This document shows positions 26,510-33,835 of a DNA stretch of 64,000 nt, in pieces. The position numbers and the translations under genes are program-made. The notes beneath the pieces were generated by a model. The model was not told the DNA's origin and searched no databases. It saw only the letters and a list, made by a program, of their open reading frames with translations. Source of the stretch: Pseudohongiella sp. O18 (lineage in GTDB: Bacteria; Pseudomonadota; Gammaproteobacteria; Pseudomonadales; Pseudohongiellaceae); assembly GCF_021729085.1 (NCBI RefSeq), contig NZ_JAJSAR010000002.1:620001-684000 (forward strand), in the 5' to 3' direction. Each line of letters opens with the position of its first letter. Within the stretch, counting starts at the first letter, position 1.

Positions 26510-26537
26510 TTTAACCCCCTGATTTTGAAATTTATTA

Positions 26538-29393
26538 TCACTGACATGCTTCGCAGTCAGGGTCATCGATAGAGCAGGCCTGAGGTACCGGTGCTGGCTC
26601 TGGTGTACTGGAAACGGCATTCAATTTGCTGCCCGCGACCGTCGACTTCTCGGTGCTGGTTGCCGCCAGGGAGCGCAAGTAATAGGTAGTCTTGAGACCG
26701 CGCAGCCAGGCCATGCGATACGTGATATCCAGCTTCTTGCCGTTGGCACCCGAGATATAAAGGTTCAGCGACTGTGCCTGATCGATCCACTTCTGGCGGC
26801 GACTGGCGGCATCCACCAGCCAGCGGGGCTCTACTTCGAATGCAGTCGCGTACAGATCTTTAAGGTGCTGCGGGATACGATCGATCTGCTGCACGCTGCC
26901 ATCGTAGTACTTCAGGTCGTTAACCATGACGTTGTCCCACAGATCCAGTGCCTTGAGGTCACGGATCAGGTATGGGTTAACCACGGTGAATTCGCCCGAC
27001 AGGTTTGATTTGACGTACAGGTTCTGATAGGTCGGCTCGATTGACTGCGATACACCCGAGATATTGGCGATAGTCGCGGTAGGTGCAATTGCCAGTACGT
27101 TGGAGTTACGCATGCCGGTCTGGGCAATGCGCTGTCGCAGTGCTTCCCAGTCCTGGGTCTGACCCATATCGACTTCCAGATACTTCTCGCCCCGCACTTC
27201 CTGCAGCAGCTTCAGTGAGTCGATTGGCAGGATACCCTGATCCCACAGTGAGCCCTTGTAGGACTGGTAGGGGCCACGCTCTTCAGCCAGATCGGTGGAT
27301 GCCTGAATGGCGTAGTAGCTGATGACTTCCATTGATCGGTCAGCAAACTCAACCGCTTGGTCAGAACCGTAAGCGATGCGCTGGGCGTACAGTGCGTCCT
27401 GGAAACCCATCACACCCATGCCCACCGGACGGTGCTTGAGGTTGGAGTTTTCCGCCTGTGGCACCGAGTAGTAGTTGATGTCGATAACGTTATCCAGCAT
27501 ACGCACGGCAGTCTTGATGGTGCGCTGCAGTTTCTCTGTGTCCAGACCCTGTTCGGTGACATGGTTCACCAGGTTGACCGAGCCCAGGTTACAGACCGCG
27601 ATTTCGTCAGCACTGGTATTCAGTGTGATTTCCGTACACAGGTTTGATGAATGAATGGTGCCGACATGCTGCTGTGGTGAGCGCACGTTACACGCATCCT
27701 TGAAGGTGATCCACGGGTGTCCGGTCTCGAACAGCATGGACAGCATCTTGCGCCACAGATCCTTGGCACGCACGGTTTTGTAGATTTCCATTTCGCCAGC
27801 AGCTGCCTTGCGCTCGTACTCTTCGTAGGCACGCTCGAATGCTTCGCCATGCAGGTCGTGCAGTTCAGGTACATTGTTGGGCGAGAACAGCGTCCACTCG
27901 CCGTCATCAAACACGCGCTTCATGAACAGGTCGGGAATCCAGTTGGCCGTATTCATGTCGTGAGTACGACGACGGTCATCACCGGTGTTCTTGCGCAGCT
28001 CCAGGAACTCCTCGATGTCCAGGTGCCAGGTTTCCAGATAGGCACAGACCGCTCCTTTGCGTTTGCCACCCTGGTTGACCGCGACAGCCGTATCGTTGAC
28101 GACCTTCAGGAATGGAACGATGCCCTGGGATTTGCCGTTGGTGCCTTTGATGTTGGCGCCCAGTGCACGCACGGGAGTCCAGTCATTGCCCAGACCGCCA
28201 GCCCATTTGGAGAGCATGGCGTTGTCTTTGATGGCGCTGTAGATGCCATGCAGATCGTCTGGCACGGTGGTCAGGAAGCAGGAAGACAGCTGCGGGCGCA
28301 GGGTGCCGGAATTGAACAGCTGCGGTGTTGATACCATGTAGTCGAAGCTGGAAATCAGATTGTAGAACTCGATGGCACGTGCTTCACGGTCGGTTTCATT
28401 GCTGGCCAGACCCATGGCGACTCGCATGAAGAAAATCTGCGGCAACTCGAAACGCACGCCCTCGCTGTGGATGAAATAGCGATCGTACAGTGTCTGCAGG
28501 CCCAGGTAAGTGAACTGTGTGTCACGCTCGGCTTTCAGGGCTTCACCCAGCACATCCAGGTCAAACTCCAGCAGGTGAGGTGAGAGCAGGCCAAGTTCCA
28601 CGCCTTTTTCAATATAGGGACGCAGCACGGTTGGATAGCGATAGTTCATTTCGCTCTGGGTTGCACTGTCAGTCAGACCGAGGAAACCCAGCGCTTCACT
28701 GCGCAGTGTGTCGAGCAGCAGACGTGCAGTGACGTAGGAATAATTTGGATCCTGCTCAACCAGCGTCCGTGCGGTCATCACCGCAGATGTGCGAACGTCT
28801 TCAAGCTTGACCCCAGGGTAAAGGTTGCGCAGCGTTTCTTCGTAGATGGCATCAGCAGAGACACCTTCCAGTCCGACACAGGCTTCATCAATGACAGTGC
28901 GCAGTCGAACGGTGTCGAGTGGCGCCTGGCTGCCGTCTGGGTAGGTGACCTGAACACTGGTTTCCTGTTGTTGTTCGCGGCTGCGCTGCTGTTCACGCAG
29001 GCGTGTGTGCTCTGCGCGGTACAGTACGTAAGCGCGAGCCACCTTGTGTTCACCAGTACGCATCAGTGCCAGCTCGACCTGATCCTGTATCTCTTCAATA
29101 TGGATAGAGCCACCGGACGGCATACGACGTTTGAAGATGGTGCTGATCTGTGCAGCCATCTTGCTGACAGTTTCACGAACTCGTGCCGAGGCAGCAGCCG
29201 TGCCACCTTCAATGGCCAGATAGGCCTTGGTGATGGCCACCACGATTTTTGACTCATCGTAGGTCACAACGGCGCCATTGCGCTTGATGACCCGCAGTTG
29301 GCCAGGTGCAGTCGCCGGCAGGTCTTGTTCTGCCCGCGGCGCGGCGCGTTGAGCGGTGGGTGTGCTGCCGTAGCTGGGGGTATTGGTCTGCAT
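26538..29393 (-). CDS. nrdA: Class Ia ribonucleotide reductase alpha subunit
   Basis: A 951-residue catalytic subunit. An N-terminal ATP-cone (about 35-125, [18 protein letters not shown]) is followed by a second cone-like unit (about 140-235, [20 protein letters not shown]). This resembles the two-cone NrdA of Pseudomonas and allows dATP inhibition. The catalytic barrel has [15 protein letters not shown], the NLCTEI active-site block and [16 protein letters not shown]. It ends with the shuttle cysteines in DCEACQ. The ATG at 29391-29393 is chosen because GGAG lies six bases before it; another ATG is four codons upstream. NrdR boxes and a DnaA box lie in the upstream region. Confidence 0.95.
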   Translation of the reverse strand: MQTNTPSYGSTPTAQRAAPRAEQDLPATAPGQLRVIKRNGAVVTYDESKIVVAITKAYLAIEGGTAAASARVRETVSKMAAQISTIFKRRMPSGGSIHIEEIQDQVELALMRTGEHKVARAYVLYRAEHTRLREQQRSREQQQETSVQVTYPDGSQAPLDTVRLRTVIDEACVGLEGVSADAIYEETLRNLYPGVKLEDVRTSAVMTARTLVEQDPNYSYVTARLLLDTLRSEALGFLGLTDSATQSEMNYRYPTVLRPYIEKGVELGLLSPHLLEFDLDVLGEALKAERDTQFTYLGLQTLYDRYFIHSEGVRFELPQIFFMRVAMGLASNETDREARAIEFYNLISSFDYMVSTPQLFNSGTLRPQLSSCFLTTVPDDLHGIYSAIKDNAMLSKWAGGLGNDWTPVRALGANIKGTNGKSQGIVPFLKVVNDTAVAVNQGGKRKGAVCAYLETWHLDIEEFLELRKNTGDDRRRTHDMNTANWIPDLFMKRVFDDGEWTLFSPNNVPELHDLHGEAFERAYEEYERKAAAGEMEIYKTVRAKDLWRKMLSMLFETGHPWITFKDACNVRSPQQHVGTIHSSNLCTEITLNTSADEIAVCNLGSVNLVNHVTEQGLDTEKLQRTIKTAVRMLDNVIDINYYSVPQAENSNLKHRPVGMGVMGFQDALYAQRIAYGSDQAVEFADRSMEVISYYAIQASTDLAEERGPYQSYKGSLWDQGILPIDSLKLLQEVRGEKYLEVDMGQTQDWEALRQRIAQTGMRNSNVLAIAPTATIANISGVSQSIEPTYQNLYVKSNLSGEFTVVNPYLIRDLKALDLWDNVMVNDLKYYDGSVQQIDRIPQHLKDLYATAFEVEPRWLVDAASRRQKWIDQAQSLNLYISGANGKKLDITYRMAWLRGLKTTYYLRSLAATSTEKSTVAGSKLNAVSSTPEPAPVPQACSIDDPDCEACQ

Positions 29394-29550
29394 TGGATTC
29401 TCCATGAACGCAATGATTTTATTGTTAAGGTAGAAGCAAATTTCTGAATATCGTTGTGCTGTTTTCTGGTACAGATCTTGTGTCAAAAATCGTCATTTCC
29501 GGGCGACAGGCTGTCGACACAGCAGTAATGACGGATGCCAAGCAGGAAAA

Positions 29551-29566
29551 CTACTATATATAGTCG
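29551..29566. promoter_or_regulatory. NrdR box, promoter-proximal
   Basis: The sequence CTACTATATATAGTCG matches the NrdR consensus ACACWATATATWGTGT at 12 of 16 positions, with the central 12 bases perfectly palindromic. It lies about 158 bases before the nrdA start and just downstream of the promoter candidate. NrdR is an ATP/dATP-sensing repressor of ribonucleotide reductase genes; its gene is not in the window. Confidence 0.7.
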
Positions 29567-29585
29567 GTTTTTGCGGACAACACAC

Positions 29586-29614
29586 AAGATAGTGCGCTAT
29601 TGGTCGTATTGCAA
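29586..29614 (-). promoter_or_regulatory. Promoter candidate for nrdAB
   Basis: On the minus strand TTGCAA (29609-29614) and TATCTT (29586-29591) are separated by exactly 17 bases. The predicted start is near 29579, so the proximal NrdR box would be at the start of the transcript. The other NrdR box and the DnaA box would lie upstream. Confidence 0.45.
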
Positions 29615-29635
29615 GTGCTTTTTCTGTGAATATCT

Positions 29636-29644
29636 TGTGGATAA
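29636..29644. promoter_or_regulatory. Consensus DnaA box in the nrdA upstream region
   Basis: TGTGGATAA is the exact reverse complement of the DnaA consensus TTATCCACA. It lies between the two NrdR boxes and about 25 bases upstream of the -35 candidate. E. coli nrdAB is also controlled by DnaA, so a similar link of dNTP supply to replication initiation is plausible. Confidence 0.6.
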
Positions 29645-29667
29645 GGTGTGATTTTTTGTGTATTCGA

Positions 29668-29683
29668 ACACAATATATAGTGG
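29668..29683. promoter_or_regulatory. NrdR box, distal
   Basis: ACACAATATATAGTGG matches the NrdR consensus at 15 of 16 positions. It is 117 bases from the proximal box, about eleven helical turns, so both would face the same side of the DNA. Together they could hold a repression loop over the promoter and DnaA box. The distal box starts 275 bases before the nrdA ATG. Confidence 0.75.
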
Positions 29684-29713
29684 TGAGGTCTCAGATCTGG
29701 CAGTACAAAGGGT

Positions 29714-31543
29714 TCACGCGGGGCAACGGGCAGATCCTGTTTCAAGCATCAGCCCAAGCTGCGTGAGCGTCTGGTCCAGGGATTCAGGATTGACCGGAGG
29801 GGAAAACAGAAACCCTTGCAGAATGTTGCATTGATTGTCGAGCAGGAAATTCGCCTGTGATGCCGTTTCCACACCCTCAGCGACGACCTGCAGCTTAAGG
29901 CGCTGCGCCATCGCGATGATGGCAGTCGTGATGGCGGTGTGTCGGGCGCTTTCCGGCAGGTTGCTGACAAATGAGCGATCAACTTTCAATTTATCCACAG
30001 GCAACTGTGTCAGATAGCTGAGTGATGAATATCCAGTGCCAAAGTCGTCGATGGTCACCGTAACGCCGAGTTTCTTGAGCTCGGTCAGAATCTCGATGGC
30101 CTGTTCGATATTGTCCATCAGCATGCTTTCGGTAATTTCCAGCTCCAGCCAGCGTGGTTCAAGCTGGGTTTCGGTCAGTACTTCACGAACCAGGCTGACC
30201 AGGTTGGAGTCACGAAACTGGCGAGCTGACAGATTGACAGCAACGGTATAGCCGTGCAGGCCGGCCACTTGCAGAGCCTTTATCTGCGCACAGGCCTGGC
30301 GCAGAACAATCTCGCCAACCTGGATAATCAGGCCCGTTTCCTCGGCTACCGGTATGAATCGATCTGGCGGAATCAGATCAACCTGTTCATGTCGCCAGCG
30401 TACCAGCGCCTCGAAGCCACAGATCTTATTGTTGGCAAGATTGATCTGCGGCTGAAAAAATACCACAAAATCGCGATTCGATACTGCCAGCCGCAGTTCA
30501 TTCTCAAGCGACATGCGCGCCTGCGACTCTATGTTCATGTCATCGGTAAAAAACTGAAAATTGTTGCGGCCCTGATCCTTGGCACGGTACATCGCCAGGT
30601 CGGCATTGCGCATCAATACGCTGGCATTCATGCTGTCTTCAGGTGCAATGGTGATACCGATACTGCCACTGACAGTCACCTCCTGGGCACCCAGCTGAAT
30701 CGGCTCGGTCAGTGCCTGAAGTATTTTGCGGGCAACCAGTCCTGCGTCGTCGGCGTGACTGATGTCCGCCAGTAGTATCGTGAACTCATCGCCACCCAGG
30801 CGTGCCACGATGTCTTCTTCGCGCACGCACTCACGCAGCCGCCTGGCGACGGTGGTCAGCAATTCATCGCCGGCATCATGCCCCAGCGTGTCATTGATGC
30901 GCTTGAACTGATCCAGGTCGATAAACAACAGCGCTGTGCTCTTTTTGCTGCGACGCACATGCTTGAGGCTCTGTTCCAGACGGTCCTTAAACAGACGGCG
31001 ATTCTCGAGACCAGTCAGCGGGTCATAAAAAGCAAGCTGTTCCATCTGCGCCTGGGTCTCCACGCGCTCGCTAATGTCTTCAATGTTCAGCACGATATGG
31101 CTTAGCGCGCCCAGGTCGTCATGAATGGGGGAGGCAGTTACCTGTTGCCAGAAGCGTTCGCCATTCTTGCGGGAGCTGACCATGAAGGTTTCCCAGCTAC
31201 TGCCAAGCTGCATGGCTTCCTGCATGGTCAGGTTGTTGGGGTCGGTCAGCTGTTCATTGTTCATCAGCTCGGCGATGCGCCCGACAGCCTCAGCATTGCT
31301 GTAGCCGGTGATCTGCGTGTAGCGGGGATTCACGTATTCGATGATGCCTGAGCAGTCGGCAATGACCACGCCGCTTTGGCTCTGTTCCACAGCGCTGGAG
31401 AGTATTCGCATGGACTGTTCATTGAGCTGGTCACGGCGTGAACGACTGCTGGTCTGGCTTGGCTGCCAGTGCCTGAACACGTAAAAAAGAGGGGCTAACA
31501 AAAGCAGGCTGAACAATAGGGTTGTGATGGTCGCGTTGCTCAT
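29714..31543 (-). CDS. Membrane-anchored PAS-GGDEF-EAL protein
   Basis: A 609-residue protein with one N-terminal transmembrane helix (about 5-23), a PAS domain (about 45-165), a GGDEF domain and a C-terminal EAL domain. GGDEF is intact (250-254), with an RxxD site (REED, 241-244). In the EAL domain FEALVRW (EAL at 378-380), ELEITESML, DDFGTGYSSLSYL, KVDRSFV and VAEGVET are all present, so phosphodiesterase activity on c-di-GMP is expected. With both sites intact it may be bifunctional, or the cyclase half may act as a GTP-sensing regulator. The ATG at 31541-31543 gives a credible membrane anchor. It lies 90 bases downstream of argF on the same strand, with no obvious terminator between. Confidence 0.92.
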   Translation of the reverse strand: MSNATITTLLFSLLLLAPLFYVFRHWQPSQTSSRSRRDQLNEQSMRILSSAVEQSQSGVVIADCSGIIEYVNPRYTQITGYSNAEAVGRIAELMNNEQLTDPNNLTMQEAMQLGSSWETFMVSSRKNGERFWQQVTASPIHDDLGALSHIVLNIEDISERVETQAQMEQLAFYDPLTGLENRRLFKDRLEQSLKHVRRSKKSTALLFIDLDQFKRINDTLGHDAGDELLTTVARRLRECVREEDIVARLGGDEFTILLADISHADDAGLVARKILQALTEPIQLGAQEVTVSGSIGITIAPEDSMNASVLMRNADLAMYRAKDQGRNNFQFFTDDMNIESQARMSLENELRLAVSNRDFVVFFQPQINLANNKICGFEALVRWRHEQVDLIPPDRFIPVAEETGLIIQVGEIVLRQACAQIKALQVAGLHGYTVAVNLSARQFRDSNLVSLVREVLTETQLEPRWLELEITESMLMDNIEQAIEILTELKKLGVTVTIDDFGTGYSSLSYLTQLPVDKLKVDRSFVSNLPESARHTAITTAIIAMAQRLKLQVVAEGVETASQANFLLDNQCNILQGFLFSPPVNPESLDQTLTQLGLMLETGSARCPA

Positions 31544-31633
31544 GTTGGATTTGAAATTATTTCCACGGTTGTTGTCAGTTACACATCCTTGTAATTCTCC
31601 AGCATTAGCCTACAAGCCTCTGGCCATCAAGTC

Positions 31634-32536
31634 CTACCTGGCGTTACAGAGAAACTCCAGCAGCGCTTTTTGAGCGTGAAGTCTGTTTTCTGCTTCGTCC
31701 CAGACCACACTGTCTGGATCGTCCAGCACTTCAGCACTGACTTCCTCGCCACGGTGGGCGGGCAGGCAATGCATGAACAGCGCGTCGGAGGCGGCATGTG
31801 CCATTAATTCACGCGTCACCTGAAAGCCATGGAATTTGTCCAGCCGCTGGCGGCGTTCTTCTTCCTGGCCCATTGATGCCCATACATCGGTGGCAACCAG
31901 TGACGCTCCGGCGACTGCCTCTGCCGGATTGCGCACGATGCTGACCCGGTTGCTGTTGGCGTCCAGCAGGTCCTGATTGGGTTCAAAACCCTCGGGACAG
32001 GCAATTCGCAGTTCAAAATCGAACTGCCGCGCGGCGTTGATGTAGGACTGGCACATATTATGGCCGTCACCGACCCAGGCCACGGTTTTGCCGGCGATGT
32101 CGCCGCGGTGCTCAAAATACGTCTGCATATCTGCCAGTAACTGGCAGGGGTGAAAATCGTCAGTCAATGAGTTGATCACAGGTACAGACGAGTTTCGGGC
32201 AAAGCGCTCCAGTTTGGCATGTTCGAAAGTACGGATGGTGATTACATCGACCATTCGGGACAGAACTTTAGCGCTGTCCTCTATGCTCTCGCCTCGGCCC
32301 AGCTGGGTATCCGAGGGTGACAGAAACAGCGAGGAGCCGCCCAGCTGCGTCATGGCCACCTCGAAGGACACACGTGTTCGGGTAGATGATTTTTCGAAAA
32401 TCATCGCCAGCGTTTTGTTCTTCAGCGTTTCATCGCGCAGGGTAGGGCTTTTTTTCAGAGCGATGGCCCGGTGAATGATGTTGTGCAGTTCCTGTGGCGT
32501 AAGATCCAGCAGTGTCAGAAAATGTCGAGTCGTCAT
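31634..32536 (-). CDS. argF: Ornithine carbamoyltransferase, anabolic
   Basis: A 300-residue enzyme that makes citrulline from ornithine and carbamoyl phosphate in arginine synthesis. The carbamoyl-phosphate loop is [20 protein letters not shown]. The ornithine site has [14 protein letters not shown], and the C-terminal block [19 protein letters not shown] carries the catalytic Cys. The length fits the anabolic form (300-310), and no arcA or arcC is adjacent. The ATG is at 32534-32536. A terminator-like hairpin lies in the leader about 17 bases before the start, which suggests attenuation. It is divergent from grxD. Confidence 0.95.
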   Translation of the reverse strand: MTTRHFLTLLDLTPQELHNIIHRAIALKKSPTLRDETLKNKTLAMIFEKSSTRTRVSFEVAMTQLGGSSLFLSPSDTQLGRGESIEDSAKVLSRMVDVITIRTFEHAKLERFARNSSVPVINSLTDDFHPCQLLADMQTYFEHRGDIAGKTVAWVGDGHNMCQSYINAARQFDFELRIACPEGFEPNQDLLDANSNRVSIVRNPAEAVAGASLVATDVWASMGQEEERRQRLDKFHGFQVTRELMAHAASDALFMHCLPAHRGEEVSAEVLDDPDSVVWDEAENRLHAQKALLEFLCNAR

Positions 32537-32552
32537 GGTGATACCAGCTTTA

Positions 32553-32581
32553 AAACTAAAAAGGGCAGCGAGCGCTACCCT
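32553..32581 (-). terminator. Terminator-like hairpin in the argF leader
   Basis: On the minus strand AGGGTAGCG pairs with CGCTGCCCT (one mismatch, two-base loop; + strand 32562-32581) and is followed by TTTTTAGTTTT. That is the form of an intrinsic terminator. It lies between any argF promoter and the argF ATG at 32536. No leftward gene lies upstream for it to terminate, because grxD runs the other way. A TTGCCC-N16-TAATAT promoter candidate precedes it. It may be an attenuator. Confidence 0.5.
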
Positions 32582-32693
32582 CCGACCAAGCGTCGTATAT
32601 TAGCATTTTTTGTCATGGGGGCAATTATCGATTGCCAGTCATTTCATGTAGAATGACGCAACTTCAGTCAATGTACCAACAGGTAAGGGTTTT

Positions 32694-33023
32694 ATGAGTG
32701 TAGAACAGACCATTCGTGATCAGATCAGCGGCAACAATATCCTGCTTTATATGAAGGGGTCACCAGACCAGCCGCAGTGCGGGTTTTCTGCTCAGGCGGT
32801 ACAGTGTCTGATGTCCTGCGGCAAGCGTTTCGCCTACGTCGATGTACTTGCCAATCCTGAGATACGCGCAACATTGCCAGGTATCGCAAACTGGCCGACT
32901 TTTCCCCAGCTGTGGGTTGCCGGCGAGCTGGTTGGCGGCTGTGACATCATCACTGATATGTTCCAGAATGGCGAACTGCAGACGCTGGTCGATCAGGCGA
33001 GTGCGGACGCGCCAAGCGCCTGA
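32694..33023 (+). CDS. grxD: Monothiol glutaredoxin, Grx4 type
   Basis: A 109-residue CGFS glutaredoxin. The active site is in KGSPDQPQCGFSAQAVQ, with the single Cys near residue 29; the glutathione-binding WPTFPQLWV and GGCDIITDM segments follow. Such proteins bind a bridging [2Fe-2S] cluster with glutathione and deliver or sense iron-sulfur clusters, often with BolA partners. A bolA gene is at 40673-40996 in this window. The KGxP motif here is KGSPDQPQCGFS, as in the family. The ATG at 32694 follows AGGTAAGGG. Confidence 0.95.
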   Translation: MSVEQTIRDQISGNNILLYMKGSPDQPQCGFSAQAVQCLMSCGKRFAYVDVLANPEIRATLPGIANWPTFPQLWVAGELVGGCDIITDMFQNGELQTLVDQASADAPSA

Positions 33024-33054
33024 TCTGGCAGCGCATTAGCCGGCGCTGCGTAGT

Positions 33055-33207
33055 TCAGTGCTTCGTTGGCGTGTTGCCCCAGTTCAGCTTGATGTCCGGC
33101 AGTTCTGGGGCCTTGCCATTTTCCTTCTCTCGTTGCTCACGCTTTTTTCGTTCCTCGGCCAATTCCGCGGATTTTTCCTGCAGGGCCTTCTTAAATGCAT
33201 CAGACAT
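33055..33207 (-). CDS. 50-residue charged protein, function unknown
   Basis: A short minus-strand frame of 50 residues begins MSDAFKKALQEKSAEL. It has a highly charged helical middle rich in Glu, Lys and Arg (about 10-32), and ends PDIKLNWGNTPTKH. The ATG at 33205-33207 has a strong GGAGG seven to eight bases upstream. Codon usage looks like the neighbours. It resembles the small uncharacterised proteins often annotated next to grxD or acnB in related genomes, but I do not recognise a named family. It is convergent with grxD (31 bases between the stops). Confidence 0.65.
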   Translation of the reverse strand: MSDAFKKALQEKSAELAEERKKREQREKENGKAPELPDIKLNWGNTPTKH

Positions 33208-33281
33208 GATGACTGTATCCTCCGTCCGAATAAAAGTGTCTGTTCACCGCCAGTATAACGATGGTGTCAACCGGGTGCTAC

Positions 33282-33689
33282 ATGAGCCCGGGTAAATGGC
33301 ACGCTGCCATCGCGTTGTCGCTGGTCATGCTGTTTCTCAGCCTGCCAGGCACTGCGCTTGAGGCGATTCAATCTGGTATCGCTGAGATTTTCGGCTGGCA
33401 AGCTGAGCTCGACAACACGTCAGGACTGCCCACCGACAAGCTGGTCCATATGCTGTTGTTTGCCTGGTTGGCCTGGAGTCTGGTGCTCGGCTGGCCGCAA
33501 AGACGCTTTTATGTGCGAATTGCGGCCTTTATATTGTTTCTTGCCCTGCTTAGCGAGGGTATCCAGTTGCTGGTGCCGGGGCGCTCTGGCGACTGGCTGG
33601 ATGTGGCAGCGGATATCGTAGGAGCCGGTTTCGGTCTGTCTGCGCAACACTTCCTGCGTGAATGGCGCGGCAAAAAAAAGCCCGGCTGA
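33282..33689 (+). CDS. VanZ-like family membrane protein
   Basis: A 135-residue integral membrane protein with four predicted helices. It carries VanZ-family landmarks: DKLVHMLLFAWLAW (conserved Lys and His, about 51-64) and SEGIQLLVPGRSGDWLDVAADIVGAGFG (conserved Glu, Gln, Arg and Asp). VanZ confers low-level teicoplanin resistance in enterococci, but most members have no known role. Two ATGs are possible (33261 and 33282). The second gives a cleaner membrane N-terminus and is used here. The stop codon is embedded in the stem of the terminator of the convergent protease gene. Confidence 0.75.
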   Translation: MSPGKWHAAIALSLVMLFLSLPGTALEAIQSGIAEIFGWQAELDNTSGLPTDKLVHMLLFAWLAWSLVLGWPQRRFYVRIAAFILFLALLSEGIQLLVPGRSGDWLDVAADIVGAGFGLSAQHFLREWRGKKKPG

Positions 33690-33701
33690 GGAGCCGGGCT
33701 T
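33672..33701 (-). terminator. Intrinsic terminator of the M16 protease gene
   Basis: The stem AGCCCGGCT (33679-33687) pairs with AGCCGGGCT (33692-33700) across the four-base loop GAGG, and one further A-T pair closes it. On the minus strand it is followed by eight T residues (33672-33679), a textbook terminator for the leftward transcript ending at 33836. The final codons and stop of the convergent VanZ-like gene are written across the A-tract and stem. Confidence 0.85.
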
Positions 33702-33835
33702 GGAGTCATACTACTATCAAGGGAGAGATAAATGAAACAAAACCCACAATTTTGTCTGCAATCTACCTACACTTACTCAGACTGGAACCGTTTTTAAAAG
33801 TTCCATCCTGACCCAAAAAAATTTCACATACCGTT

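Larger units (their letters stand above)
29394..29713. other. nrdA upstream regulatory region
   Basis: These 320 bases separate the nrdA start from the end of the GGDEF-EAL gene on the same strand. They hold the two NrdR boxes, the DnaA box and the promoter candidate listed separately. The roughly 150 bases between the proximal NrdR box and nrdA form a long 5' leader without an evident terminator or peptide. No protein-coding frame is supported. Confidence 0.6.

Noticed and set aside
29991-29999. DnaA box inside the GGDEF-EAL coding region
   Set aside because: It is an exact TTATCCACA, but it lies in coding sequence about 600 bases from nrdA and encodes conserved residues there, so a regulatory role is not supported.
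31634-32536. Catabolic (arginine deiminase pathway) carbamoyltransferase
   Set aside because: There is no arcA or arcC neighbour and the length of 300 fits the anabolic form, so argF is preferred.
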